The position numbers and the translations under genes are program-made. Below are positions 34,944-43,335 of a stretch of 47,012 nt of DNA, one piece after another. This stretch comes from an uncultured Collinsella sp. (lineage in GTDB: Bacteria; Actinomycetota; Coriobacteriia; Coriobacteriales; Coriobacteriaceae): the NCBI GenBank assembly GCA_900550965.1, contig URUC01000002.1:1-47012 (forward strand). The letters run 5' to 3'. The notes beneath the pieces are model-generated. The model saw only the letters and a program-made list of their open reading frames with translations, was not told where the DNA came from and ran no database searches. Numbering within the stretch: position 1 is the first letter of the stretch; each line of letters starts with the position of its first letter.

Positions 34944-35403
34944 GGCACCTCCCAAGGACATAGCTTAGCCATAATAGGAATTAGTATAGGTCTACACCTA
35001 TATGTAGACAAGCAAAATATCACGAATCAGCAGGTAAAGGATGATTTTTAATTAAAGAAATAGAAGCCAACAAATGTAAAAACGGCCTCTAAGACATTGG
35101 ACGTTTTTACGGTTGAGGAAGGTGGAGCTTGAGAAATGATCCGCCATGAGCGCTCCCTGCCGCTCGTGCATGGAGTGGCAGGGAACTATTTTTGTTGTAT
35201 GAGACTGCCGTCTCGCAAGGTTGCAATGCCCGATTGGATGTCGACTTCAGTTGGATCAACCATATGCGCTGTTGCCTGACGCTGCGCGATGCCAGGCGAC
35301 GGAGGATGCGTCCTATCACGACTGGTAGTCAGGCACATTCTGGGCTAGTTGCGAACTTGGCTTGGAATGTGCCTGTTTGGCAGAATCGAAATCGCGAGCC
35401 ATA
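34944..35403. other. Island intergenic region with several inverted repeats
   Basis: There is no convincing gene in 460 nt. Inverted repeats occur at 35076-35084/35102-35110 (9 bp), 35154-35161/35177-35184 (8 bp), 35201-35205/35210-35214 (5 bp) and 35330-35340/35365-35375 (11 bp). The last is the most likely 3' end hairpin of the AlbA_2 gene. The region from 34944 to about 35050 is AT-rich and probably holds the RM operon promoter. A structured RNA is possible but unproven. Confidence 0.45.
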
Positions 35404-37077
35404 TCACTCGACTATGTGCCACTCAGCTGCCGAAGTGCTTCCAGCGTTGGTGATGCGGCCAGCTTTCCGTAGGCTTTGGAGCAGATAGCTTACATGGTCG
35501 CCTTTTTGCTTTGCCGTAAGGTCTGCCGGCAGGGCATGATCCAGCCCTGCGATAATCTCCGCTCTTGAACATGGGCGCACGCGCAGGAGCTCCAAGATCA
35601 ACTCCTTGAAGACGCTATTGTCTACGCCCTTGTTTCGCACATACTCGCTGTGGGCACCGGTGGCTGCTGCCACCTCGGCTGAGACCGTCAGTTTGGGGTA
35701 ACGGCCCCTAACGAGGCCTTGTTCGTGAAGCAGACGTGACTGTTCCTTTGTGACGGGTAGTCCCTTCTGAACGAGGTCCAACAGCAGCACTGTCACCAAA
35801 TCAAGATTTCGATTGCTTGCGAGAAGTCGAGAATAGTCCTCGTTGAGAACCGTACCGTACAGCGTTACGGCAACGCGCCCAATCTCAGATAGATCGTAGG
35901 TGGGCATTGGTAATAGGCGGTTGCGCTGAATGTCGAAGACGTTGCGAATGCCTATGGCGTTGCGGTCCATCATGCCTGTTTTGTTCATAGCGCTTGAAAG
36001 CAGGGGGTTACGGTAGTAGGGCGGCTTGTAGCCGCTCGCGAGCGCGTTCTCTATCGTCTCGGGGATAAAGGCACCCTCGTTCTTGAATATAAGCTTGTCC
36101 TCATACTCAAGGACATTGATCTTTCCTGACATCCTGAAATCTTGATGCGCAATAGCGTTGTGGAGAAGTTCTCGAATGACTTCGGGACTGTAGCGATGCG
36201 CTTCGGTGGGAAATAGCGTCTCTTCGCGGTCGAAGAAGCGATACTTTTCGTTTCTTATCTTTCCCAGGATACGATCGACCTGCAGAATGAAGGGCGGCTC
36301 AAAGTGTTCATAGGCCATAGTGGAGCCGTCGCTCGCGTAGAGCGTCCAAGTGATGCGCGGCTCAATGCCACCCAGAAAGACACTCGATTCCGGTTTGCCC
36401 AGAAGAACGAGCGCCGCATTGCTCACGTGGCCGTGGATCACAAGCGCCATCTTGCTAAGGATAGATTCTTCGTCGAGGCTACGAACGGCAGGCTGGCTTT
36501 CTCCGAACTTTTCGACGAATTTGGAGCATGCAAAGCTAACTGCATCTGGATCAAGGTCACCGAAGTTTGCCTCGTAGGCAATCTGGCGCGACCAGTCGGG
36601 CCGGCTCTGCCCGTAAATGGCGTCGAGTTTGAACTTGGGCATCTCTACGAGGGACTCATTCTCTCGTGACCAAGGGATTCCGTGCCAAGTCGTTGGCGTT
36701 GCGAAGCTGCCAGCCGGTATCTGGAAAGCAATGACTCTTTTGTCATCAACCTCAAACTCGTAAATCTCTTCGAAAGTCATGCCGTTGTTGGTGTATTGGG
36801 CGATTTCGTGCTTTAGGCGTCGCAGGCCGACACTTGGCGATTGGGGTTCTTTACGGTAGGCGGTTCCCTTTATCTTGCGGTCGTTTGAAATGCCAAAGAA
36901 AAGCCATCCGCACTCTGCCTTGCGTAAATTGGCCTCGTTGCTGAGGGCGGAGAAATACCTGCCAATGTCCTCGAAGTCATAGTTCTGCTTTGCTGCCTTG
37001 TATTCGACGACCTCGGTCTCGACGTCTGCAATGATGCGCAGAAGTAGGGAGGGCATTTCGCTCGTTTTCCGTATCAT
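35404..37077 (-). CDS. AlbA_2 (Schlafen-like) / ATP-binding regulator protein
   Basis: A 557-aa protein. The N-terminal 150 or so residues form an AlbA_2/Schlafen-type domain (ETEVVEYKAAKQN, FSALSNEANL, GWLFFGISNDRKIKGT). A GHKL-type ATP-binding region follows, with N-box VIRELLHNAIAHQDF and FKNEGAFIPETIENAL. The C-terminus looks like winged helices (VSAEVAAATGAHSEYVRNKG; KGDHVSYLLQSLRKAGRI). The layout matches the COG2865-type predicted transcriptional regulators that are common in defence and mobile islands. GGAG precedes ATG 37075-37077. Its upstream region carries five copies of a TAATGTAATT-like element. Its exact role is unknown. Confidence 0.82.
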   Translation of the reverse strand: MIRKTSEMPSLLLRIIADVETEVVEYKAAKQNYDFEDIGRYFSALSNEANLRKAECGWLFFGISNDRKIKGTAYRKEPQSPSVGLRRLKHEIAQYTNNGMTFEEIYEFEVDDKRVIAFQIPAGSFATPTTWHGIPWSRENESLVEMPKFKLDAIYGQSRPDWSRQIAYEANFGDLDPDAVSFACSKFVEKFGESQPAVRSLDEESILSKMALVIHGHVSNAALVLLGKPESSVFLGGIEPRITWTLYASDGSTMAYEHFEPPFILQVDRILGKIRNEKYRFFDREETLFPTEAHRYSPEVIRELLHNAIAHQDFRMSGKINVLEYEDKLIFKNEGAFIPETIENALASGYKPPYYRNPLLSSAMNKTGMMDRNAIGIRNVFDIQRNRLLPMPTYDLSEIGRVAVTLYGTVLNEDYSRLLASNRNLDLVTVLLLDLVQKGLPVTKEQSRLLHEQGLVRGRYPKLTVSAEVAAATGAHSEYVRNKGVDNSVFKELILELLRVRPCSRAEIIAGLDHALPADLTAKQKGDHVSYLLQSLRKAGRITNAGSTSAAEWHIVE

Positions 37078-37088
37078 GACACTCCATA

Positions 37089-37312
37089 TAATGTAATTTT
37101 ATCCGCAACTAATGTAATTATATCTCCTGTTACATTAGCCGCCCGTGCATAAGGCTGTAGGCCGACTGTAAGGTCATATATTTCAGTGCATATAATGTCT
37201 GTACTTTTAACTTACCTCGCAGATTAGCTGCCAGGGGAAACGGAAAATAATGTGTCTTCTTCTAATGTAATTTCGCATGTAGCTTCGCGGATAACGCGTG
37301 AAATTACATTAG
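37089..37312. repeat. Repeated CTAATGTAATT elements at the island right end
   Basis: Related copies lie at 37089-37098 (+), 37109-37119 (+) and 37129-37138 (-). A further pair, 37262-37274 (+) and 37300-37312 (-), forms a perfect 13-bp inverted repeat. They lie between the AlbA_2 start and the right attachment repeat. Operators for the AlbA_2 gene, or arm-type binding sites of a lost integrase, are both compatible. Confidence 0.6.
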
Positions 37313-37475
37313 TACACGGAACTATTGCCGCCTGCTGCGGTGACGCTGCTGTCCATCTTCGTTGCCCGCTCCAATTCCAAAATGTTAGGTTCATGCCTGC
37401 TGCCCATACTTGCACCTGCGCACGGTACAATGGTTGGGTTACGACCAACGTGCCAATAACCAAAAAGGAGCCGCT

Positions 37476-38822
37476 ATGATCGATCGCTATACCCGCCCGG
37501 AGATGGGACGCATCTTCTCCCTCGAGAACAAGTACGCCATTTGGCAGGAGATCGAGGTTCTGGCCTGCGAGGCCCAGGCGGAGCTCGGTAAGATCGGCAT
37601 TTCTAAAGACGAAGCCCAGTGGATCCGCGACCACGCCAACTTTGAGAAGGCAAAGGTCGACGAGATCGAGGAAGTCACGCGCCACGACGTTATTGCCTTC
37701 CTTACCAACATGAAGGAGTACATCGACGCCGATGTGCCCGAGGGCGACCCCAAGCCCAGCCGCTGGGTTCACTATGGCATGACCAGCTCCGATCTGGGCG
37801 ACACGGCTCTGTGCTACCAGCTCACCCAGGCCTGCGACTTGATCATCGAGGACGTCAAGAAGCTCGGCGAGATTTGCAAGCGTCGCGCCTTTGAGGAGCG
37901 CAATACGCTCTGTGCCGGCCGCACTCATGGCATCCACGCCGAGCCGATGACCTTCGGCATGAAGTTTGGCTCTTGGGCCTGGGAGCTCAAGCGCGATCTG
38001 GATCGTCTTGAGGACGCCCGCAAGAATGTTGCCTTCGGCGCCATCTCGGGCGCTGTCGGCACCTACAGCTCCATCGAGCCGTTTGTCGAGGAGTATGTCT
38101 GCGAGCACCTGGGCCTGGTTCACGACCCGCTGTCCACGCAGGTTATTAGCCGCGACCATCACGCCTATCTCGCCGGTGTCCTTGCCACCACGGCGGCCAC
38201 CTGCGAGCGCATCGCTACCGAGGTTCGCAATCTACAGAAGACCGATACCCTCGAGGCCGAGGAGCCGTTCCGCAAGGGTCAAAAGGGCAGCTCCGCCATG
38301 CCGCACAAGCGCAACCCCATCACCATGGAGAAGGTCTGCGGCCTGTCGCGCGTCGTAAAGTCCAACGCCCAGGTCGCCTTCGACAACGTCGCCCTGTGGC
38401 ACGAGCGTGACATTTCGCACTCCTCTGCCGAGCGCGTCGCCCAGGCCGATAGTTTCATCGCGCTCGACCACATGTTCCAGTGCCTCATCCGCGTTATCGA
38501 CGGCCTGCAGTTGTATCCCGCTCGCATGATGGCCAACCTCAACAAGACACGCGGCCTCATTTTTTCCTCCAAGGTCCTGCTGGCCCTCGTCGACACGGGC
38601 ATCACCCGCGAGGACGCGTACGCCATTGTGCAGGAGAACGCCATGGCAACCTGGCACGAGGTACAGGATTGCGTCTCCGGCCCCACCTTTAAGGAGCGTC
38701 TCGAGGCCGACCCGCGCTGCACCGTCAGCCAGGAGAAGCTCGACGAGATCTTTGATCCGTGGGACTTCCTCACCCGTATCGACACGGTCTTCGATCGCCT
38801 GGAGCAGTTGAGCTTCGAGTAG
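37476..38822 (+). CDS. purB: Adenylosuccinate lyase
   Basis: Catalyses two steps of purine synthesis (SAICAR to AICAR and adenylosuccinate to AMP), 448 aa. The fumarase-superfamily signature GSSAMPHKRNP is intact, TSSDLGDTA and the active-site histidine region AGRTHGIHAEP are present. ATG 37476 is preceded by AAAAAGGAG; the longer reading from 37410 adds unrelated residues. It is the first chromosomal gene to the right of the island repeat. The promoter is not assigned with confidence. Confidence 0.96.
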   Translation: MIDRYTRPEMGRIFSLENKYAIWQEIEVLACEAQAELGKIGISKDEAQWIRDHANFEKAKVDEIEEVTRHDVIAFLTNMKEYIDADVPEGDPKPSRWVHYGMTSSDLGDTALCYQLTQACDLIIEDVKKLGEICKRRAFEERNTLCAGRTHGIHAEPMTFGMKFGSWAWELKRDLDRLEDARKNVAFGAISGAVGTYSSIEPFVEEYVCEHLGLVHDPLSTQVISRDHHAYLAGVLATTAATCERIATEVRNLQKTDTLEAEEPFRKGQKGSSAMPHKRNPITMEKVCGLSRVVKSNAQVAFDNVALWHERDISHSSAERVAQADSFIALDHMFQCLIRVIDGLQLYPARMMANLNKTRGLIFSSKVLLALVDTGITREDAYAIVQENAMATWHEVQDCVSGPTFKERLEADPRCTVSQEKLDEIFDPWDFLTRIDTVFDRLEQLSFE

Positions 38823-38865
38823 GGTTAAACTAATTCGACCGCTTGCGGTTGCATTTGGACCATTG

Positions 38866-38899
38866 GCGCCTTGCCCGTCTTGGGCGAGGCGCTTTTTTT
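38866..38899 (+). terminator. Terminator of purB
   Basis: An 11-bp stem (38866-38876 with 38882-38892, one G-T pair, 5-nt loop) is followed by seven T at 38893-38899. Confidence 0.9.
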
Positions 38900-38961
38900 A
38901 TTGCCGCATCAGCCTCGGGTATAAAATGAAATCCGACTGCTGTTTCGATGAAGGGAGGCGC

Positions 38962-39798
38962 GTGCCCGGACGTATCAAGCGAGTCGCCATTGTCTCGTTT
39001 ACGCTCATGCTCCTTGTTGCTGCCTGTGTGGCCGCCCTGACGTATACCGTCCGAAGCAGTTCTTCCTCCTCGAATGAAGCCGACAAAGATCTCCCAGTAC
39101 TCAAAATCGGCGTTACGGATAACGACCCCTATGTGTATATCGATACCACGGGCGATTACGTCGGTATCGATATCGACATCGCCCGCGAGGCCTGCAAGCG
39201 TGCGGGGCTCAAGCCACAGTTTGTCGATATTGACTGGAACGATCGCGACCGGCTGCTCAAAAACGGTGATATCGATTGCCTGTGGTGTGATTATTCTCCC
39301 TGTTATCGTGAGGATAAGTATTACTGGACCGAGCCGTATCTAACCGTGACGGTCTCGGTTGCCGCCAAGAAAACGAGTGGCATCAAGTCCTTGGCGCATC
39401 TCGATGGAAGCAAGACCATCGCGGTGATTGCGGGCTCGGTGAGCGAACGCCGATTGCTCGCAGGGGATCTGGAAATCTCGCCGGACGTGCAAATCAAATC
39501 GTACGGTTCTGCCGAGCTCTGCAAAGCCGCCCTCGCCAAAGGGTATGTCGACTGTTGGATGGCGGACGTTCAGCCGCTTGATCGACTTGTCGCCCAGTAT
39601 CCCGGCCTTTACTGCGTGTTCGCTGACAACGTTATGACGGTTGACCTTGGCGTCGCGTTTAAGGACGGCTATGAGGGGGAGTACGTCAAAAACCTCAATA
39701 CCGTGCTGTTCGAGATGGATCGAGATGGCACGATTGAGCGCATTGTGGGCAAGTACAAGGCGGGGGCGACGACGGACGGGCAAGGAGCGGAATCATGA
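38962..39798 (+). CDS. Membrane-anchored solute-binding (SBP_bac_3) protein
   Basis: A 278-aa protein with an uncleaved-looking N-terminal transmembrane segment (VAIVSFTLMLLVAACVAALTY) and an amino-acid-binding-protein domain of the ABC family 3 type (KIGVTDNDPYVYID, GIDIDIAREACKRAG, WTEPYLTVTVSVA, GSVSERRL, FADNVMTVDLGVAFKDG). GTG 38962-38964 is chosen because AAGGGAGG lies just upstream; ATG 38926 (MKSDCC) lacks one. There is no ABC permease or ATPase next to it. Instead its last codons overlap a diguanylate cyclase (ATGA), so it probably senses a small ligand for c-di-GMP signalling rather than transport. Confidence 0.82.
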   Translation: MPGRIKRVAIVSFTLMLLVAACVAALTYTVRSSSSSSNEADKDLPVLKIGVTDNDPYVYIDTTGDYVGIDIDIAREACKRAGLKPQFVDIDWNDRDRLLKNGDIDCLWCDYSPCYREDKYYWTEPYLTVTVSVAAKKTSGIKSLAHLDGSKTIAVIAGSVSERRLLAGDLEISPDVQIKSYGSAELCKAALAKGYVDCWMADVQPLDRLVAQYPGLYCVFADNVMTVDLGVAFKDGYEGEYVKNLNTVLFEMDRDGTIERIVGKYKAGATTDGQGAES

Positions 39799-41594
39799 CA
39801 AATGATGAGCGCCGCTTACGCCGGAAGGCATTAGTCACCGCGGCTATCTGCGTTGTGGCCAGCGCTGCTTTGTTGGGTCTGCTGTATATGGTCGGCACGC
39901 ATCGCTGTCTCGATAAAACGCTTGGGTTTGGCCAGGAAACCATGGTGTTTTTAAAAAACGCCTGCGAAAAATATGACCGATATGAACAGGGAAGAAAAAC
40001 CGAAGCGACGCACAATTTGGATGCCGCGCTCGAGTCGTTTTCGACGTTCTTGCCGTCTGATCACGTTGAAGTCAACGATGACCTCGTCGAGGAGTACGTC
40101 CATACCGAGCACCTTTCGGGAATGTTGGTCATGGACGCCGACGGCCATATGGCCGCTCATTACGATATTGATGGTCGCGATCCGCTGATGCTGTGGCGAG
40201 AGGAGCTGACCTGTTCGTCGGTCGCATCGATGTATCGAGGATCCAAGGTGTCCTACTCGACGGTCGTTGAGCGTCGCGATGTCGATTTTGCCGTGAGTGT
40301 TGTTCCGTACGGTGATGGCGTAGCGCTGGGGTATCGATCGCTTGCGCCCGAGCCCGCCGATGATTATTCGTATACGATCGCCGACGTGCTCGTGAACAAC
40401 ACATTCCATCAGAGCCCAACGGTGCTCGTGATGCGCGATATGCAGATTGTTTCCTCAAACGATTCGAATGTCGATCTAACCCTTTCCCGGCTTCTTGCCG
40501 ATAGCGGAATTGATTGGAAAGACGAAGGCTTAACACGTATCGAATATCGGGGAAGTACCTGGTATGCCGTGCGTGCGGCGTATGAGGACTATCGCCTGTT
40601 TGCGCTTTATCCCAAATCTGAGGTCATGTCGGGCAGGATTTCATTTATCGCTGCCGGCGTGCTGGTGTGCTTGGCGTTTTGGATTGTAGTGCTGTTGGCG
40701 CGCAACATTGCCGATCGTCGCAATTTGGCCGAAAAGGACAAGCAACTCGGCATCATCAATGCTATCAGTTCCATATATGAGTCGACCTTCCTGCTACATC
40801 TCGATACGCTCGAGATCGAGGGAATTAACATGTCGCCATCGGTGGCAAAGATATTTGCCGAGCACGCCGAGGTGTATGACTTTTTGACAACGGTTTGCCG
40901 AGACATCGTGAGTCCCGAAAGCCGCGAGGCGGTCATGGAGCTAATAGATATAAGCACGCTTCAGAATCGTATGGAGGGCATGCCGTACTTGGATGCCGAG
41001 GTACGAGATTGCCGAGGTACTTGGTATTCGCTGCAGGTTGTTCCACAGCGCCGCGATGAGCAGGGTCGACTGGAATCGGTCGTCGTGGCGACGCATAACA
41101 TCTCGATGACAAAGCGCGCCGAGGAGCTTTCTTTCCAGGACAAGCTGACGGGACTTCGCAATAGAAATTACCTTGAGTCCCTTGGCGACGACCTGGTGAA
41201 CGAGTCCCTGCCCGTGAGTGTGATCATGATGGACTGCAATTTCCTCAAGCGCACCAATGATCTCTACGGTCACGAAATGGGCGATGAGCTGCTACGGCGT
41301 ACTGCATCTGTATTGAAGCGGGCGGCAGGCGAGAAATTTGTACCCATGCGCGTTGGTGGAGACGAGTTCTTGCTGATTTGCCCTCACACCGATCGCGAAT
41401 CCGCATGCAAAGTGGTGCAAGATCTTCGCCTCAGCCTTGCTGCTGCGAGCGATGAGGTGTTGACAGTCAGTGCGTCGTTTGGCGTCGCGACGGCAGAGAC
41501 ACCCGGATGTTCGCTGACCGAGATGTACCACATCGCCGACCACAACATGTATCAAGAGAAACGAAAAGTCCACGCTCGGGAAGCAGATTGCTAG
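39795..41594 (+). CDS. Transmembrane diguanylate cyclase (PAS-GGDEF)
   Basis: A 599-aa sensor enzyme making c-di-GMP. Transmembrane helices are near residues 15-32 and 277-297, enclosing an extracytoplasmic sensor of about 240 residues. A PAS-like domain follows (about 320-440), then the GGDEF domain with DKLTGLRNRNYLESL, NFLKRTNDLYGHEMGDELL and an intact GGDEF at 521-525. No RxxD inhibitory site precedes the GGDEF, so product feedback is probably absent. It is translationally coupled to the upstream solute-binding protein. Positions are approximate except for GGDEF. Confidence 0.9.
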   Translation: MTNDERRLRRKALVTAAICVVASAALLGLLYMVGTHRCLDKTLGFGQETMVFLKNACEKYDRYEQGRKTEATHNLDAALESFSTFLPSDHVEVNDDLVEEYVHTEHLSGMLVMDADGHMAAHYDIDGRDPLMLWREELTCSSVASMYRGSKVSYSTVVERRDVDFAVSVVPYGDGVALGYRSLAPEPADDYSYTIADVLVNNTFHQSPTVLVMRDMQIVSSNDSNVDLTLSRLLADSGIDWKDEGLTRIEYRGSTWYAVRAAYEDYRLFALYPKSEVMSGRISFIAAGVLVCLAFWIVVLLARNIADRRNLAEKDKQLGIINAISSIYESTFLLHLDTLEIEGINMSPSVAKIFAEHAEVYDFLTTVCRDIVSPESREAVMELIDISTLQNRMEGMPYLDAEVRDCRGTWYSLQVVPQRRDEQGRLESVVVATHNISMTKRAEELSFQDKLTGLRNRNYLESLGDDLVNESLPVSVIMMDCNFLKRTNDLYGHEMGDELLRRTASVLKRAAGEKFVPMRVGGDEFLLICPHTDRESACKVVQDLRLSLAAASDEVLTVSASFGVATAETPGCSLTEMYHIADHNMYQEKRKVHAREADC

Positions 41595-41707
41595 CATTGC
41601 TGTCGCCGGTCTGCGCATCGGGGGATGTTGAATCGGTGCCCGCGATACTTTATCGGTTCGGACGGGGATAATAGACGTCTGAAATTGCTTTACGAGAGGG
41701 GAACGCA

Positions 41708-41971
41708 ATGATTAGTTTTGATTACAAGCCTCAGGGCGTATGCGCTCGCAATATCCACCTTGACCTGTCCGATGACGGCAACAAGGTGGTGGGCGTTGAG
41801 TTTACTGGCGGCTGCAACGGCAATCTCAAGGCTATCTCTAAGCTGGTCGAGGGCGCTCCTGCCGACCGTGTGATCGAGGTTCTTGCCGGTAATACCTGCG
41901 GTATGAAAAAGACCTCTTGCGCCGATCAGCTTACGCGCGCCATCGAGGCCGCTCGCGCCGAGATCGCCTAA
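41708..41971 (+). CDS. TSCPD-domain protein (TIGR03905-like)
   Basis: An 87-aa small protein with the C-terminal motif GNTCGMKKTSCADQLTRAI, a variant of the TSCPDQLA signature, and conserved cysteines at C30 (approx.), CG and SC. TSCPD domains also occur at the ends of ribonucleotide reductases and may bind metal. The stand-alone family has no assigned function. GAGGGGAA precedes ATG 41708. It overlaps the next gene by one base (TAATG). Confidence 0.85.
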   Translation: MISFDYKPQGVCARNIHLDLSDDGNKVVGVEFTGGCNGNLKAISKLVEGAPADRVIEVLAGNTCGMKKTSCADQLTRAIEAARAEIA

Positions 41972-43182
41972 TGGGTATCGCCGATCACATCAAGAACGGA
42001 ATATCGCGTCGCGGCTTTGTACTCGGTGGGGCCGCCGCGGGCGCTGCCACGGTGCTTGCCGGTTGCTCGAAAAAGACGGGCACCAGTGATGATGCCGCCG
42101 GCGAGCCGCAGGTTATCAAGGACGATTCAAAGATTGTCTCGATCACTGATGAGTACGAGGCAGTTGACATCGATCTTGAGCCGGCGGCGTCGTGGACGCT
42201 GCCGCTGGGCACATTGCTGTACTACTGCGATGGCGACTATGCTGCGGCAATGATGGCGCCCGCATCGGCACTGCACGCCAACACACTCGGTGTGCTCAAC
42301 CTGGGCGATGGCTCGCTTACCACATTAATCGAGGATCCTATCGAGGGTACGGGATATGCATTTTACGATGTCCGTGCCGGCGATGGCGTGTTTGCGTGGG
42401 TTGAGATGAACTTTGCCAATTCATCGTGGAAGCTCTACGCTCAAAATCTGTCGGGCGCTTCGCTCTCTGGCGACGTGGTTGAGCTCGATCGGGGTGGCAA
42501 GGACTATGATCCGCCCCTGTTTACGGCGTTCGGGTCATCAGTCATCTGGTATAAAATGCCTTCGGCAGGCGGCAATAAAACGAGCAGTGATTCGTTTTGC
42601 TATCGTCGCTCGCTTGATGAATCCAAGGCCGAGACAATTTGGAAATCGATGGGCCGCTTTGCATCGGCCCCGCGCGCGAGCGACGGCATTTTGACCATTT
42701 CGCCGCGTGTCCGCAACGACGAGGGCGTCTACTACGGCATAACGGCAATCGATCTGACCGACGGCAACAACACCAAACGTGCCCAGCTAGTCCTTCCCTC
42801 GTCAGTCTCGCCTTTCGAGGCCGTATATATGGGCGATACCTTCGTGTTTTCTATCGAGGCGACCTATAGTGGCGTGGGCAGCTTGGGCAACATGGGCACG
42901 TATATCGGTAATGAGGGAGGGCCGTACCTCTTCCTGTCACGCGAGCCGCTCGCATGTGCGGCTGGCAAGAAGAATAAATACCTTGTTAAGGTGCAGGCGT
43001 CGCATTTCCTGATCGACACCTCTGCCAAGACCTATGGCTCGCTGCTGTCGCCCGACCGCGCTTTGGAGTATGGCGATTATCCAGCTACGGCGGGAAAATC
43101 GGACTCATTCCTTACGTACGCCACGGTGCGCAACAGCCAGGGTATACCAGAGACGGTCACTGCACGCCTATTCTCTCTTTAA
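41971..43182 (+). CDS. Predicted Tat-exported lipoprotein
   Basis: A 403-aa protein with a twin-arginine signal (SRRGFVLGGAAAGAATVLAGC). The lipobox LAGC would be lipidated, so it should be exported folded and membrane-anchored. The mature part has repeated Gly/Asp-rich strands (LGVLNLGDGSLTTLIEDP, AFYDVRAGDGVFAWVEM, KLYAQNLSG) suggesting a beta-propeller. No enzyme motif is recognised. ATG 41971 is coupled to the TSCPD gene. A start further upstream in the same frame would run inside that gene. Confidence 0.78.
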   Translation: MGIADHIKNGISRRGFVLGGAAAGAATVLAGCSKKTGTSDDAAGEPQVIKDDSKIVSITDEYEAVDIDLEPAASWTLPLGTLLYYCDGDYAAAMMAPASALHANTLGVLNLGDGSLTTLIEDPIEGTGYAFYDVRAGDGVFAWVEMNFANSSWKLYAQNLSGASLSGDVVELDRGGKDYDPPLFTAFGSSVIWYKMPSAGGNKTSSDSFCYRRSLDESKAETIWKSMGRFASAPRASDGILTISPRVRNDEGVYYGITAIDLTDGNNTKRAQLVLPSSVSPFEAVYMGDTFVFSIEATYSGVGSLGNMGTYIGNEGGPYLFLSREPLACAAGKKNKYLVKVQASHFLIDTSAKTYGSLLSPDRALEYGDYPATAGKSDSFLTYATVRNSQGIPETVTARLFSL

Positions 43183-43335
43183 GCTTAGAGGGGTTAAAAA
43201 GGTGCCAACAGGGGAATAAACGCGTTGTAATTGTGAGTACCGCCTGCCGAGCTGCCGCGTCATAGCGGCATCCGGCGGGCTCAGGTGCGTTAAAATGGGC
43301 TTGTTCTTAGCTAATTGAGACAGGGGGGCCGTGTT

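Larger units (their letters stand above)
31123..37373. mobile_element. Genomic island integrated in tRNA-Gly, flanked by 14-bp direct repeats
   Basis: The 14-mer CGTTGCCCGCTCCA, the exact 3' end of tRNA-Gly including CCA (31123-31136), recurs in the same orientation at 37360-37373, just before purB. Between the two copies are only accessory-type genes: specificity subunit, nuclease-methyltransferase, small leader protein and AlbA_2/ATPase protein. This is the classic footprint of integration into a tRNA 3' end. No integrase, excisionase or transfer gene is visible, so the element is presumably decayed or was mobilised in trans. Confidence 0.78.

Noticed and set aside
31340..37077. Complete Type I restriction system
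   Set aside because: No HsdR with helicase/translocase motifs is present in the island; only S and a nuclease-methylase fusion are seen.
37410..37431. Promoter of purB from TTGCAC and TACAAT
   Set aside because: The spacer is only 10 nt, too short for a sigma-70 promoter.
34944..37475. CRISPR array suggested by repeated short elements
   Set aside because: The repeats are about 11-13 nt, irregularly spaced and partly inverted; no regular repeat-spacer pattern or cas gene.
43245..43280. GC-rich hairpin before the response regulator as a terminator
   Set aside because: The stem is imperfect and no T-run follows on either strand.
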